A stretch of 64,000 nt of DNA from Selaginella moellendorffii (GCF_000143415.4 NW_003314306.1:402526-466525), one strand, 5' to 3'. Positions 1 to 12,689 are shown, numbered from the stretch's first letter. The notes: generated by a model not told the origin, from the sequence alone. Program-made: numbers and translations.

Positions 1-849
1 ATGATAGCTTATTGTGTCTACCAAACACCCTTGCTATCATACCTTTTTGTGTTAGTCTCATTTTGCTCTTAAATACTATTTGTGGGAAGTGTTTAGATTC
101 GCTTATTTGGCATATTTACGGAATGTAGAGATTGGCTTGAACACGATGGTGTTCATCCCGTGTCCAAAGTCACAATCTAGGAATATTCTATATTTAGTAA
201 CTTTCGAGCTTATCCCAGAGACTAACTCTTGGTACTAAGGGAAGCTTGGGGTGAAAGCCCAAAACATGTGTTCTTCAAGGGGGCGGGGGGGGAGGGTCGG
301 GGAGATTGTGGGGGGTTCCAAATGTATAGTAGGGATAGTGGTTGGAATGCATATTCAACTATCTGAGACATTAGTTTGGCACCTATTAGGTTGTGTCATT
401 CCTTATTTTGCGTCTGGCTTAGGTCTAAGCCTAAGCCCCATGCTGTTCTAGTCAGTGGGGTACCTTCCTCCTCATGTTAGGCCACTGATATGCCAAAATT
501 GTGCCAGACTCTGTCTGACACCATTTTGCATGCAAGTGTTGGATACGAGGAGCTGGTTCTCATGGGATCGTACCGGACCTTCGTTTCGTACCGCAATGGG
601 CTTAGAGTTCAGCTCCAAATTCAGGTGCGCTAGATTTGGTATCAGAGGAATTGTTTCAGTGATTCCTATCCAACTTTTGTCGGATTTTCTGACTCAAGTT
701 GCATATACAAAGACTTTTCTAGTAGATTTGAAGCGACCTATGTAGGATTAGTTAGATTGCACCATTCGGTAAGAACGTTGTATGCATATTCAATTACTGA
801 TAGAGGCATGCATGCAACTAGTGGGATGGTGAAAAGGAACCGTGTTGAT
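1..849. other. No gene recognised; probable flank of a Ty3 remnant
   Basis: Short open frames occur here but none has a recognisable domain or convincing splice structure. A G-rich stretch lies near 281-315. The segment directly precedes the gag remnant, so it may be that element's decayed leader or LTR; no matching second LTR was found in the window. Nothing else is supported. Confidence 0.3.
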
Positions 850-2300
850 GACACTAAAACCTTTAAACGGGCGAATTGAGAGGAGGAATCTCCTGCTAGA
901 GATGTTGTAGAAGAAGCAGAGACCGAGTCAGAAGAGGAAGAGCCAGATGCTGCGGCACTGCAGCATATGGCTTAGGAAATTGAGATCGAGAATTTACGAA
1001 TGGAAGTTCACAAATTGAAAAAGGGGAACAAGAAGAGGAAGAAAGAAGCTGAAGCGGCTAAACCAGCTAAACCTAAGCAACCAGACTCCTCCTCAAGTTC
1101 TGAGGATGATGAAGTTCTGCAACCACCCCCAGTTGCATGAGTTTCAAAGTTCAAACCTCCAAAACCACTCAATTTCAGAGGCATGTGGGACTATCAGGTT
1201 TTGAAAGACTGGGTCTACAATATGGAAAACTATTTCATAGTGGTACGAAAGTTGCATGCACGCAATCCTTTCTTATCGATCATGCCAAAATTTGGTGGCG
1301 CCAGGTGTGTGCTGAAAAAGGGCAAACTAGAAGTTAGACCAAGATGCGGTCTCATATCCGTAAGGAATACTTGCCGGATGATCTTGGTTTGAGACTTCGC
1401 ACAGAGCTACGGTAGTTAAAGCAATGAGGGGATCTCATGCATTACGTTAATGCATTTGCTCAGAAGTGCATTATGATTACAAATATGAGTGACAAAGATG
1501 CTCAAAGTTATTTCCTAGAGGGTTTACGTTCACTTTCTCATAATGAGATTTTGAAGTTTAAGCCAAAGACGTACCTGGAGTGTAAGGAGGCAGCACAACA
1601 AATTGCCTTTAGTCACTCGCTCATGGAACAATATCAATAACTGTATGCTAGTACTTCAGACAAGAACAAAAATTCTGGGAATAAACAAGGTGATTGGAAA
1701 CAAAGGGTGGAAGGCAGGTTCCACTCTAAAGGCTCATAAGCAACAGTTAACAAAGGTGGTGGTGGTTGGAGACCACTAACAGCTTCTTCTGGTCCTAGGC
1801 CTTCTGTTCCTCCTCCTGTATAAGTAGCAGCAATTGGCAAAAGCTGCTCCTAGTGGAATAGGTAGTGTGGGTCATTGCTTCCATTGTGGAGAGTCGGGAT
1901 ATAGGTCCTCGAAATGTCCCAACAAGCATAAGACAAAGTTTCATGTTAATTTCATGAGGGAAGACAGTGGTGGTGAAGCTGAAGGGGTTGACGAGTTGGT
2001 CAATGCAGACTATGAGGAAGAGGAGATGAGCCACTTTTGTTGCTTTCCTCAAGTTTTTCTCACAATCAATGCAAACACTGATCTGTTGATGTATCTAATA
2101 GGCTTTATCCGTGGACACCAAATCCAAGTAATGATTGAGACCGAAGCTATGCACAACATGATATCTGAAAACTTAGTTAAGTTGTTAAGATTGAATGCTG
2201 AGCAAATGTCACCCATACACTTTTAGTTTGCGGAAGGTGGGCAAGTAGCCAGAAAATTTGTGAGTGATGTTCCAATAAAAATATCCAAGTGAAAGGAAAG
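850..2300 (+). mobile_element. Decayed Ty3/gypsy gag-protease remnant
   Basis: A plus-strand series of broken frames follows the order of a Ty3 gag polyprotein. An acidic and lysine-rich coiled segment lies at about 900-1070. A gag-like block at about 1137-1640 contains DYQVLKDWVYNMENYF, the usual start of a retrotransposon gag fold. A zinc knuckle of the form CFHCGESGYRSSKC lies at about 1876-1920, with Tyr at the position where the CCHC motif needs His. A protease-like stretch follows at about 2120-2200, where the catalytic Asp-Ser-Gly has become Glu-Thr-Glu (IETEAMHNMISENLVKLL). Stops and frame changes separate the blocks, so it is dead. No reverse transcriptase was seen downstream, so the element is also truncated. 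Family membership rests on order and motifs only. Confidence 0.7.
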
Positions 2301-2309
2301 AGTGTTCAT

Positions 2310-5300
2310 AAGAATTGGCCAACAAGTATCTTTCGATACCCGAAGTCACATTCGTGACAACTTTTCTATTAATTTTTTTTTTTTTTTATCTCTAGTGTTG
2401 AATTGTGTGTTGAGGAAGTTGAGTGGTATAAATTTCTTACTTATCTCGTGCTAGCCAAAGTATTTTATCATAGTAGATCCTTTGTTTTCCAAGTTTTGAA
2501 CATGTCTCCTTATTTCCTCCCCATTTTTACTTTAATAATTGCTGAAAATTCCTCTTTTGAATTTTACTTCTTTATCCACTTTCTCTTCTTCCACAATATT
2601 TTTTCCTCTCTTTTTATCTCTTTATCCTTTTTTCCCTGACATTTCAAACTTTTTTTTCTTTGGAGGAGGGGGTAGAGGGGATGGACAAGAGTCCAACCTC
2701 AACAATGGAGTAAAGATGAGTGGATACAATAGTAGAGCAAAGACAAATGATATAGATTGTAGAGTAAAGACAAACATAAAGAGTTTGAATATAATATTCA
2801 ACCTTGATATAATAAGGCCAAATGAATGTGATAGTGGAATGAGACTAAACATAAATGGTAGAGTAAAGATGAGTGCAACGAGTTTGAACAAAATCAGTGC
2901 TTCAAAAAAAAAATTCCTTCGAGGAAGAGATAAAGAGGATGTGGAGGACGAATAAAGTAAGTCCAACCTCCCATGTGTAGTGTTGGACGAGGATGATAGT
3001 TATGAGTTTAAGTTAACATAGGTTTTGGATGTTGACCGAAGGGAAAACCCGAAAATAAGTTTTGCTTATAGTTATAAGTCCAAGTTACTAATGGTCTTGG
3101 AAGATTATATATATATATGTATGTGTGTGTGTTTATATATACATACCTTAGCTAAGTAATACACTAATTATATTACTATAGCATATGGACCATCTATTTA
3201 AAATTAAATCTGATCCATCCATTCTTGTATATAAGTAGAGGTGTAAACCCAAATTAATATATCTATTCCCATATCCTAAGCACTCACACTATTTTCTCCT
3301 TTTTTCATATTTTTCAAGCATTTATTTTGTCTCAACCTGAGACATCTTCTTGTTATAGTGTTTTTTCTTATGTGCAGTATTTTCTTTTCCTAGCATATTA
3401 ATCTCTTGTAATTTATAATTTTTCTTCTTTATCAAACTTCCTTGACTCAATACACATGTCTTCCATGACAAGTCCTCCATGACCCAGTATGAATTCACTA
3501 ACCTATTTGCTCTAGTGAATCCATCAATGAGGATTATTGCCATTTACCCACTTCTAGACAGCCTCTCAACCTTATCCATGTTGAAGAACTTTGCAAAATC
3601 AATCTATTAAACACCTAATTCTTCTCTATCATCTTCTTCATATTAAAACATTGTTTTACCTTTGTTGACCTAAGTCAACAAACTTTTAAAAGAGCACATG
3701 GTATCATATACTAGAAAAAGTGTACAAGCAAAGAAAAGAAAGAAAAACAAAGGAAAAGAGAGGTAAAGATCATGATATTATAATATCAGCATTGGAGAAA
3801 GCATGAGCTTGGATTTTTACCTTAAGGTGGTAGCAACTCCTTTCATCTAGAAGTTTATGCATTTTTCAGTTCTTATGAAAGATCAATACATGGATAATAT
3901 CAAAATCATATATTAGAGTCTTAATTATCAATGAATAAATCTTAGATTAGAACACAAAAGTATTCCAAGTAAGTTATCATCCGATAAACTAGAAGTATAG
4001 TATAGAAACCACCAAGATCATCATAATTGATAAAGACATGAGTCATTATCCAACAACATTCAATAGCAAGTACATCATCAAGTAAACTCAATGAAAAAAC
4101 TTAACTACCAAAGATTGTAGATAGTATACCAAACAAGTTACCAAAAACATCTCAAGGAACACAAGTATCATTGACTGGCAAGCAAAATGCTCGCAAATGT
4201 ATTACTCGAAGGAAATAACATCCAAATCTATTATAACTAACTCAAGCAACAATTAACAGAATAAAATGAATGTTGCAAAACTAACAAACATTCATTCATG
4301 CCAACTATCACACTAGCCAATCTAAATAGATCTTGATCAATAATACCAAGGAACCAAAGTTGCTTAAGCAAGGTTTTTAGGTTTTCACTATATAATTTCA
4401 CTCTATTTGCCATCTCCATCATTCTAGATTATTCACAGTCACAATCCATTTATTCAATTACTCTCTCTAACACTATTTATTACTTGTTATAGTTGCCCAC
4501 CCACTTTACACACACTTCTAACTATGCATACATGCTCTTATTTGCACAAATCCAAAACACTTAGTGGTTGATTTATGAATACTAGTCACACTTAATGCAC
4601 ACAAGAGACCAACCATGACTATGGGCACACATTGTACCCAAACCCACAAATTGGGGATTAGGTATAGTAATTTTCTATGTAGACATACATATTTACAAGA
4701 TTTATATCAAAGCTTTATTTTAAGTATAAGTATTTGAAGTGACTTACTAATAAAAAATAGAATTTTAAAATAATTTCTTCATTTAAATATTCTTATATTC
4801 TCATAGATGAAAACTTTAACTTAAATAATGAAATAATAATTATTTACTTTAAAATTATCTATCTAATACATCAATATGATCTTATAATAATAAATATAAA
4901 AATAAACTATATGAATTTAATATTACACTTACTAGAAACATTAATGAAAAGAAAGTTACAATAACTACCATATGAATGTCCTACAAAAAACTTATATATT
5001 TGAATATAGAATTAAGAAAAACTAAGGAAGTTTGAACAACATGTATTTCAAGAATTTGGTTTTATATGTTTTAATTTGATATTCAAGTTGTGTTATTGAG
5101 AAATGTTATACACATATTTGACAATGAATTCTTTGCATCATAGTAGCTTTAGATAGAAAGAAGATGTATAAATTTACAAATGGGGGGTAAAGATGTATTT
5201 GAAGATGTATTAGTATGACAAGCTCGTTGTTTATAAAAATTTTGACGTGTTCAACAACTAAAGCTTGATATATGGTATAAATACATGTGTTAATTGAAAT

Positions 5301-6240
5301 TTATGAATTATTAAAAAATTATGATATTCAAACTATTTTTGGATGACTTTTTAATAATTCTATATTATTGATAATACTGACTAAATTCTAAAGTAGGATA
5401 GTCACATAATAAAAATCATGTTGCAAAGCTTTAAGATGTTCCTAATATTTTTTAAAATATTAATGTTTATAAAATATAAAAAACATATAATATTGTAAGC
5501 TCTGTAGTATAAAAGATGGTTAGCTACTGTCTTATAATTTAATTCTTCATACTATTACTTATTTATTTTAATCCATTGGACTGTTTTGATAACATTTTTA
5601 GTCTATGGTATCCTTATGGTTTTAATCACTATCAGAGGCACCTGTCCAAGCAAGATCAAGACTGCAATTGCTAATTGAATTTGAAAATGACTCCAAGAGA
5701 AAACATTATGAAGTAATCCAAACTTTTTCCTTGTTATATCACTCATATATTGTTCTTCAAACTCCTCTCTCCTCACCTCAACTCTTTTTTACTTCTATAC
5801 TTCTTTCTTATTTTCCTCTTTCTTCCCTTTATAATTTTTACTTGTACTTTTAATGCTCAACCAAATTATCATTCTCATAAGCCTCTATCCACTAACTAAG
5901 TTTTTCCTCTCTTTTGTTCTTTTTATTGGTGTCCCTCTTTTCAAGCTACACTATTCTTCCTTCAAACTCCTAAGATTTTCTTATCTAATTTTTTTATTTT
6001 TTTAATTATTTTTTCTTTTATCTTTATGTGTTTGCCTTATGTAACTTTATTTTTCTTTATATTTAGATTATTTTTATTTATTTATTTTAATTTTTTGTTT
6101 CAATTTATTTTTTCTTGCTTATCACTTCTACTTGTTTTTGTAGACGAAGAAATGTAATATTTTGTAAAATAGTATTTGAGATCTAGATAAAGTACCAAAC
6201 TTAGATGTTTTGAACTTAAACACTTAAAGCTTTTCTACTA
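2310..6240. other. AT-rich spacer without a recognised gene
   Basis: This is AT-rich sequence with homopolymer runs. A short block at about 2700-2900 repeats diverged units built around gtagagtaaaga, giving a pseudo-periodic lysine- and serine-rich frame, but no protein family fits. A short (AT)n tract lies near 3108-3120 and pyrimidine-rich DNA at about 5720-6120. No tRNA, rRNA or long ORF was found. Confidence 0.5.
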
Positions 6241-6281
6241 AATGAATCAAGATAAATAATTTGCATTTATGTTTTCTATTA

Positions 6282-6635
6282 ATGATTTTCATAAATATAT
6301 TCATAAAATCTCTTTGTTATTCAAGCACTGCTAGTGAACATTGTTATGTATATAATCGGCATTTAAGAATTACAAATGGTGAGTATTGTCGTGCTTCAAT
6401 AGATATGTTAAATGAATGGACTAGAAATCCATACAGAGTAACTTATACTCACTACTCTCAATATCTTATTTTTGATTTAGTAATAACATCATCTCAGGAT
6501 ATTGTAGAAACTAGAAGTGATATTATACAAGCTATAAGATTTATACAAAGAAATTGTATTAGACATCAAATAGGGGGTTATGTTCAACTTATAAATCGGT
6601 CTCTATATTTATCAGTACAAATAACATCCATCTGA
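6282..6635 (+). CDS. Unrecognised ~117-aa protein, open copy of a two-member family
   Basis: I do not recognise this protein. The frame is open from an in-frame TGA at 6243 to the TGA at 6633. The first ATG is 6282; the open stretch before it has no ATG. The N-terminus (MIFINIFIKSLCYSS) is short and hydrophobic, so a weak signal peptide is possible, or a real signal could lie in an unseen upstream exon. The body has Cys in HCY, EYC and RNC, and a C-terminal half rich in predicted beta strand (GGYVQL, RSLYLSVQIT). A clearly related but broken copy lies about 4.7 kb downstream on the same strand. Conservation is strongest over TRSDIxQAIRFIxxNCI and GGYVxLxNRSLxLSV, which argues that this frame was once selected as protein. 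The composition is as AT-rich as the surrounding transposon DNA. It could be a live small gene, a relic, or transposon cargo. Confidence 0.4.
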   Translation: MIFINIFIKSLCYSSTASEHCYVYNRHLRITNGEYCRASIDMLNEWTRNPYRVTYTHYSQYLIFDLVITSSQDIVETRSDIIQAIRFIQRNCIRHQIGGYVQLINRSLYLSVQITSI

Positions 6636-6639
6636 ATTA

Positions 6640-6917
6640 AATTCATTACAAGACTAGAAAATCATTAATTGGGATATTTATTAAAGTTATTTATCATTAG
6701 ACTCAAACAGTTTCAGACATTTTCTTGCAAGATATCAAGAGATATAATAGATCAATAAGGATTCTTAGCAATAGATATTGAAGTATTTCAATAAATAAAT
6801 AGAATATATCTTTGTATGGTATTTAAAAATATATTATCTGTATTTATTATTAGATCAATATGCAACTGATATTCTTTGGAATATACTTAGGAATGCCCTA
6901 AATTTGTAGTAGGCGCC
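6640..6917. other. AT-rich leader region of the PPR gene
   Basis: AT-rich sequence lies between the small ORF and the PPR start codon. Homology with the second small-ORF copy continues to about 6665. A sharp change to GC-richer sequence occurs at about 6910, exactly at the PPR coding start. No specific promoter element could be assigned. Confidence 0.4.
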
Positions 6918-9174
6918 ATGGTGCTGCGGTGCGCCCTCCTCCAGCTCCAATCATCCGCATTTCGGCGCTATGCCACTGTAAGTACCTCACATCGCATCAC
7001 AGCGCTTTATCCTACGAGATATCGAGCGAGGCAGCAGCATTTCAGCACAGGCCTGAGCTCCGGCACAAGCGCCACGGGTGGATTTCCTTCTCCTTCCCCG
7101 GTCTCGGACGAGCACTCCCTGAGTGTGGCTAGTATGACGATCGCTTTCGACAGGGCGCTGCTGGAGCGGCGAACGGAGGATGCTGTGTTTGCGGTAGATG
7201 GGCTTAGAAGGAAAGGCTCGTTTCCAAGCCGGGATAGTCTCAGCACTCTGATATCGCAGCTAGCCTACAAGCAGACACCGCTCAGTCTTTCCCAGGCTGA
7301 TAGATTGATCCAAGACTTGGTGGCGTCGCGCAGAGAGGATCTCTTGGATCAAAACAGCCTCTCGCTTCTAGCGCTCGCCTACGCCGGCGTTGGCATGGCC
7401 AACTTCTCTCGGTCGACTTTGCGGCTCATGTTCCAGACCGGGCTCTATCCTCCGGTGAGAGTCTGGACAGCGGTGGTGAGCAAGATCGCCGAGAGTTTCT
7501 CCGAGGCTCCAGCGGCCCTGGAGCTTTTCAAAGAGATTTGCAAGCTCACGGGTGGGACTGTGGACGCGAGCAGTAGAGAGCCGTGTAAGATGGTGGAGGA
7601 GCCGGACCCGGTGGCCAGGATCATCAAGTTGATGGACTTTGCAATGATGCCGAAAGGCAACGAGGAGCTCTTGGTTTCGATGAGGCCGGACGTCACGTCG
7701 TTTAACTCGGCTCTCCGGATCTGTGCGACGCTGGCCGACACGCAGAATGCCGAGGAGATTTTCCACAGCATGAGCTTGTTTGGTGTGCTTCCAAACAGCG
7801 ACTCGTTTGAGCTGCTTATCAAGGTTTATGGGAAGGCCAGGCGATTCGACTTGTTCCGGAAGGTTCCACAGAGAATGGAGGCTGCCTGCGTCAGGCCCAG
7901 TGCGTCGACTCTCAAGGCTCTCATCGACGCTTATGTGGAGTCGGGCAACATAGAGGAGGCCGAGAAGGTTTTGCAAAAGACGGTGCAAGGGAAGAGCAGC
8001 TTGTGGAACCTTGTGAAGCTGGAAGGAGACGTCTACAACAGCTTACTCAAGGCGTATGCGTTAGAAGCGAGGCTGAGCGACGCTGCCAACCTTTTGAGCA
8101 GCGTGCCTCTCGAGGACGCAGGGACGGGGCTGGATCAAGCCAGAGTCGTGGCGAGCATGATAGCGTCGGGAATGCTCAAGGAGATTTGCTCCATTCTTCA
8201 GTACATGCTACAGCACCGGATGGAAGTCTCGTTCTCGGCCTACAAGTCGCTAATGCACGGGTTCTGCGCCAACAATCAGCTGGACAAGGCGGCGAGCTTT
8301 ATAATCCTGATGAAGAGAGCCGGGATCAAGCCCGACTGTTCCATCTACGGCCCTCTCATCCAGGGACTCGTGAGGTGCCGAGACAGGCTACTCGCTTATC
8401 ACACGTTTCTGGAGATGGTCGAGGCGAGAATCGTTCCAGACGAGGCAACTTACGTCTCCTTGCTGAAGGCCTTGACGGTGGAAGAGCGAGCGAGCAAGAT
8501 GGTTAGAGTGCTGGAGGCGGTGATGGAGTTCCCGAGCGTCAAGATCAGCCTCTTCTCCTGGAACTTGGTGATCGAGTACTGCTCGAAGAAGAAGCTGATA
8601 GGGGACGCGCAGAGGATGCTGGCTAGGATGGCTCCGGCGGGTGTTCAGCCGGATAGCTACTCGTACTGGTACGTTGTCAAGGGGCTGATCACGCGGAGCC
8701 GGCTGACAGACGTTCTGGGACTTTGGCCACAGATACAGTTTGCATCGAGGAGAGATCGGCCAAACAGGATAATCCTCCACAAGCAGCTCGTGGAGACGCT
8801 CATGTATGCGTTCGTGAAGGGTGCCAACTTCGCCCAAGCGCTGGAGCTTCTCGAGTATGCCAAAGAGGAGGACATCCCACTGGACAGGGAAGCGTTCAAG
8901 GACTTGTTCCTCAAGTACCACTCGCATCGTTTCACCAGCAAGCACAAGTCTCCGTTGAGAGTTTACGGGCGCCAGCAGCAGCTCCTGGAGATGGAGGAGT
9001 TTAAGAAGTGGCTCAGCCTCGGTGCGGTCAAAACTCCTGCTCGCTATGCTAAGTACGTAATCCATCTTTGTTTTTTTAATTTGTTGTTTGCTTGGTTGCT
9101 TATTTCTTTGTTGGACTTTGAGCAGGATTCTGAAATATGGACCATTCAAACGCGATGAAGGGCCGTTCTTTTAA
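6918..9174 (+). CDS. P-class pentatricopeptide repeat protein
   Basis: PPR proteins bind organellar RNA through arrays of ~35-residue helical hairpins and support its stability, splicing or translation. This gene encodes about 727 residues in two exons, 6918-9052 and 9126-9174, with a 73-bp GT-AG intron. Splicing replaces the read-through tail with KILKYGPFKRDEGPFF. The N-terminus is rich in Arg, Ser and Ala and poor in acidic residues, as expected for a mitochondrial or plastid targeting peptide. From about residue 257 there are roughly nine P-type repeats, for example DVTSFNSALRICATLADTQN, SAYKSLMHGFCANNQLDKAA and YGPLIQGLVRCRD, many ending in the usual Pro-Asp or Pro-Asn/Ser. No E, DYW or SMR domain is present, so an RNA-editing or nuclease role is not indicated. 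It is a GC-richer island in transposon DNA. A copy of its last intron and exon is at about 21.7 kb. Confidence 0.9.
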
Positions 9175-9480
9175 AATTGTAAATATGTTTCTGGCATCAG
9201 AAGTAGGGAGTCTGGCTATTATCTGAGAGGAGGAGGAGGAGATGGTGGAATGCACTCAAGCTCTTTCGTTTGGTTCATGTGAAGTGAGCAGATTGATAAG
9301 TCCTTCAATTTAAAGGATAACTCTGCAAACTCGAAAAATGGAGAATGAATGGAGAATGACACTACTGACAGCACAGGAAGATTTTGTTCATTACAGAACT
9401 TGTCTTGGAGAATATGTTGTACAAGTGAGCATGAGGTTGTTGGCATTGATGGCATTCCAAGTCCCAGCCACAAATACTTT
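9175..9480. other. PPR 3' flank, no gene
   Basis: This is the probable 3' untranslated region and spacer, with a (GAG)n-like run near 9228-9242. No coding signature was seen. Confidence 0.4.
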
Positions 9481-9484
9481 AGTC

Positions 9485-9870
9485 ATCCTCACATGAGCAT
9501 GACTAAGAGCATGCATGGCTCATACTCTACTCTATGTAAAGACTCAATCTATATGGCACAAATGGGTAACAAACTCATTTTTTATTCTAACTTTTGTGTT
9601 ATTATTAATGTTAACACTGGTGCAATCATAATAACAGCTCCAAGAGAGTAATCTTTATTACTTGGGGAATGAACAATTCAATCTTGCCACTGCCAACAAA
9701 AACAACACTGAAATATGGCATTTAAGAGTTGGCTATTTAAGTCTTAAAGAGTTTAAAAACTTTTGAAGGCATGGTGACAAGCCTAACTCTTCCTATTTCT
9801 TCCACTATCAGCTTGTGAAGCTTGTGTTTTGGGGAAGTAACATGGAAAATCTTTTACCGAAGAAGACGAA
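9485..9870 (+). mobile_element. Ty1/copia remnant (GAG-pre-integrase region)
   Basis: Plus-strand frames contain the typical order of the copia region before the integrase. A block with DSIYMAQMGNKLI (about 9541-9580) corresponds to the 'vLyVPxLGxNLIS'-type motif. It is followed by IWHLRVGYLSLKEFKNF (about 9714-9765), the decayed 'LWHxRLGHLS' zinc-binding start. After one frameshift comes CEACVLGK (about 9812-9835), the Cys pair that ends the domain. Stops and a frameshift separate the blocks, so this is a fossil. A purine (AAG)n tract and unrelated GC-rich sequence follow at 9857-10060. No other copia domains were found. Confidence 0.6.
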
Positions 9871-10055
9871 GAAGAAGAATAAGAAAAAGAAGAAGAAGGG
9901 TGAGCGGGTGGTCGGTGGGTCATCACGAAGAGGGCTCCTGGCTGGTGGCCTCCCCTCGATGTCGAGCCACTCTGATGCTGGGATGGACACGACGGGTGCT
10001 GCTCTCTGTCCGGGGCTGTATATGGTGATGGGTGGCAGCAGTGGCAGTGCATGAT
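9855..10055. repeat. (AAG)n purine tract followed by GC-rich insert
   Basis: A run of AAG/GAA triplets at about 9857-9899 is followed by about 150 bp of GC-richer sequence that differs from its AT-rich surroundings. Frames across it give only low-complexity Lys-rich or Ser-rich peptides and are not credible genes. Confidence 0.5.
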
Positions 10056-10059
10056 TGGT

Positions 10060-10945
10060 TCATATGCTATTAACCCCTTAGAGCTAATTAAAAAAGATTT
10101 TCTAGAGATTACTTTACAGCTTCATATCCACTTGTCATAGGCAAAAATTCCATGAAAAAACAAGTGACAAAGAAAGAAAAAATTTGGTGCATGATCACAT
10201 GGTTGAGTTGTCTTTAGCTCTTTTTTTTTCATATCACTGATGAAAAGTTGTATTCTTATAAATCATGTAGCCCCTTTTAATTTTGGATTTCCATTTTTCT
10301 ACAATCACCATTAGCCATTCTCCTCAAACAATTGCCAAGGCCTTTTCATTAAAAGTGTCACTAGCACTAGCTTATATCCAGACACTACAACACGAGCACA
10401 TTTCTTGAGAAATCCTTGTCTAGATCTTTATATTGGATTTGTGAACTGGTCAGAAGCATCAATCATGGGTAATGCTGATATAACCACAAAATAAATTAGA
10501 ACCATCAAAAATTAAAACCAAATGGCAAACCAAAAAACCAAACACTCAGTTAATTAAGATAATTCAAACTTTTTGGGAGAAATAAGAATGCAAGGCTTAA
10601 TAAGAAAAATGAATATTTTTTAATTTTTTTTTGTATTCTATGTATTTACAGATGTTCTGTATTGTTTTCTAAAGTTAAATTTCACTTTCTTTCTTTTTCT
10701 TTTAACGTTTTTTATTTAAATTTTTCTCTTCTAATACATATTTTATACACCTTTATTTATTAATTTATTAATTACATTTTTATTTTTATTTTTATATTTT
10801 AATATATAAATAACATGGCAGTAAGGATTAATAAAGGCTTAACTTTGTGATTTATTAGCTTAAAATTACATGCCATTAGTGTTAAATATTATAAATAATG
10901 ATTAAAAGTTTTTAAATAATATGTGTTATAATATTTTATTTTTAT
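10060..10945. other. AT-rich spacer
   Basis: This is AT-rich intergenic DNA, especially at 10600-10945. No gene, RNA or repeat unit could be assigned. Confidence 0.5.
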
Positions 10946-10949
10946 TTTA

Positions 10950-11340
10950 TGTATATAATTTTATAAAAACTTTTGGATACTCCAGCCTGCTATAGAATCT
11001 TGTTATACAAATTGTTAATATTCAAGAATTAGTAACAGTGAATATTGTAATGTTTCAACATGTATGTTAGCTCAATGAACTAAAGATCTATTTAGAAGAA
11101 GGTATAGAGAAAACTTTTTAAATCTTAGACTTGTTTTAGTAACATTAACAAGAGCAACTTGTCATCTTATAAAAACTAGAAGTGACATTGAACAAGCTAT
11201 AAGATTTATAAAAATAAATTGTATTAAAAATAATTTAGGGGGATATGTTAGACTCAGAAATCGATCATTAATTTTATCAGTAGAAATAACTCCTTTTCAA
11301 TTAATTATGCTACAAGATCAAGATTTTAATTTCACATGAA
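10950..11340 (+). pseudogene. Broken second copy of the 6.3-kb small ORF
   Basis: Translation from 11001 gives a protein clearly related to the open frame at 6282-6635. The shared core is TRSDIEQAIRFIKINCI followed by GGYVRLRNRSLILSVEIT. Two in-frame stops occur in the N-terminal half (after YTNC and after MLAQ), so this copy cannot make the full protein. DNA similarity starts near 10950 and runs past the end of the open copy to about 11335. There this copy continues for some 15 residues beyond the position of the first copy's stop. Both copies lie on the plus strand on either side of the PPR gene. I cannot tell whether they arose by local duplication or by insertion of the same element twice. 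Confidence 0.6.
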
Positions 11341-11344
11341 TACA

Positions 11345-12288
11345 TTTCTTATATTAATAATTATAAACAATGACACATACTTGTATCTTATATAGGATAT
11401 TTGTGAACTGCTAACCATTAAGTAGATTGATAGTTTATAAAATCTTACTATTAGTTAAATTGATAGTTTGTGAAGTCCCACAATTGTGCAAATTGATAGT
11501 CTCTCTTTACTATAGTGTAGCATATGTAATGTATAACTTAATTTTTGGTAAATAATGATAATTGAGCTTTTATGGTGTAAGTGTTACATATACTGAGGTA
11601 AAACCAAAATTATGATTCAATATTGTACAAAATTAAATATGTGTAAAGGTTTATAATATATATTTTACTAGACTAAGTTTGCATGCACTACCAAATAACT
11701 AATGATTCACATGTTTTACCTTTGACCTATTTTTAAATATTTCAATGAAAAGTGAGTCAGCTAGAATTCCTAATGACAGCAAATGTACAAATTAGAAGTT
11801 TGTGAGGCACATCCCATGCAATTGAAATAAATGCAAGTTGTTATTGCCTCATTGTTAGAAGTTCTTGCATCTATAAGCAACATTAAATTAGACAAATAGT
11901 ACTAATTTAATGAGCCTATTTAAATTTTATAATTTAATAATGCTAAAGTTATGTCATTTGGGCTAATCCTAATGTTAGAAATTCTTAACATTAAAATCAT
12001 TAATTAAAACATTCATTTAAGAGTTTTTACAGCCTTCCTTCCTTTTCATTGGGAGGTGGTGGTCCATTCATGGGGCCACCATAAGCATTGCACAAACACC
12101 TATAATAGGCATCTCATTGGGCTAAATTCATGACACTAATGCACTTTTATGGGTCAGCCCTACCTCTAGCTTGCTACCAAACTACCATAGGTGTGTAGAA
12201 GAAGGTGGATTGGTTTTTTTTTTTTAAATCTCCCTCTGGGGAGCTGAAATATAGAGGTGTAATATGTCTAAAATTTGTGTATAAAAAG

Positions 12289-12344
<56 letters not shown>

Positions 12345-12680
12345 CTAAATGGAACTACTTTCACTTTCCATTAATAACTACCAATCTAAAAATAATAGCC
12401 TCAAAGCTATAATATTAATAAGATATTCTTCTAATAGATTATACCTGCATGCTGAATAAGAAAAGAAGTGAACATCAACAGTTATAAAATAAACAATATT
12501 AACAAGAGAACCATAATTTTTATGCTTCTCATCTAACAAATTAAATTAACTTTAAATTTTATTTATTATCCTATTTTAATGATAAATTAAGTAGTATTAA
12601 CTCATAGATTAATATTTGACCCTAAGTACATTTATGTATGTAAAACATAGAACTTGGCCTATAAAATTAACCTAAAATAA
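11345..12680. other. AT-rich spacer with (TA)n tract
   Basis: No gene was recognised. A (TA)n microsatellite of about 50 bp occupies 12292-12341. The remainder is AT-rich with scattered homopolymers. Confidence 0.5.
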
Positions 12681-12689
12681 GTTAATGTA

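Noticed and set aside
6282-6635. Assignment of the small ORF to a known killer-toxin-like or antifungal family
   Set aside because: Only a loose resemblance in size, Cys content and strand-rich C-terminus; no alignment could be run, so no family was named.
7368-9149. Long minus-strand and alternate-frame ORFs under the PPR gene
   Set aside because: They are shadows of the high-GC coding frame; no domain, and the sense frame has clear PPR repeats.
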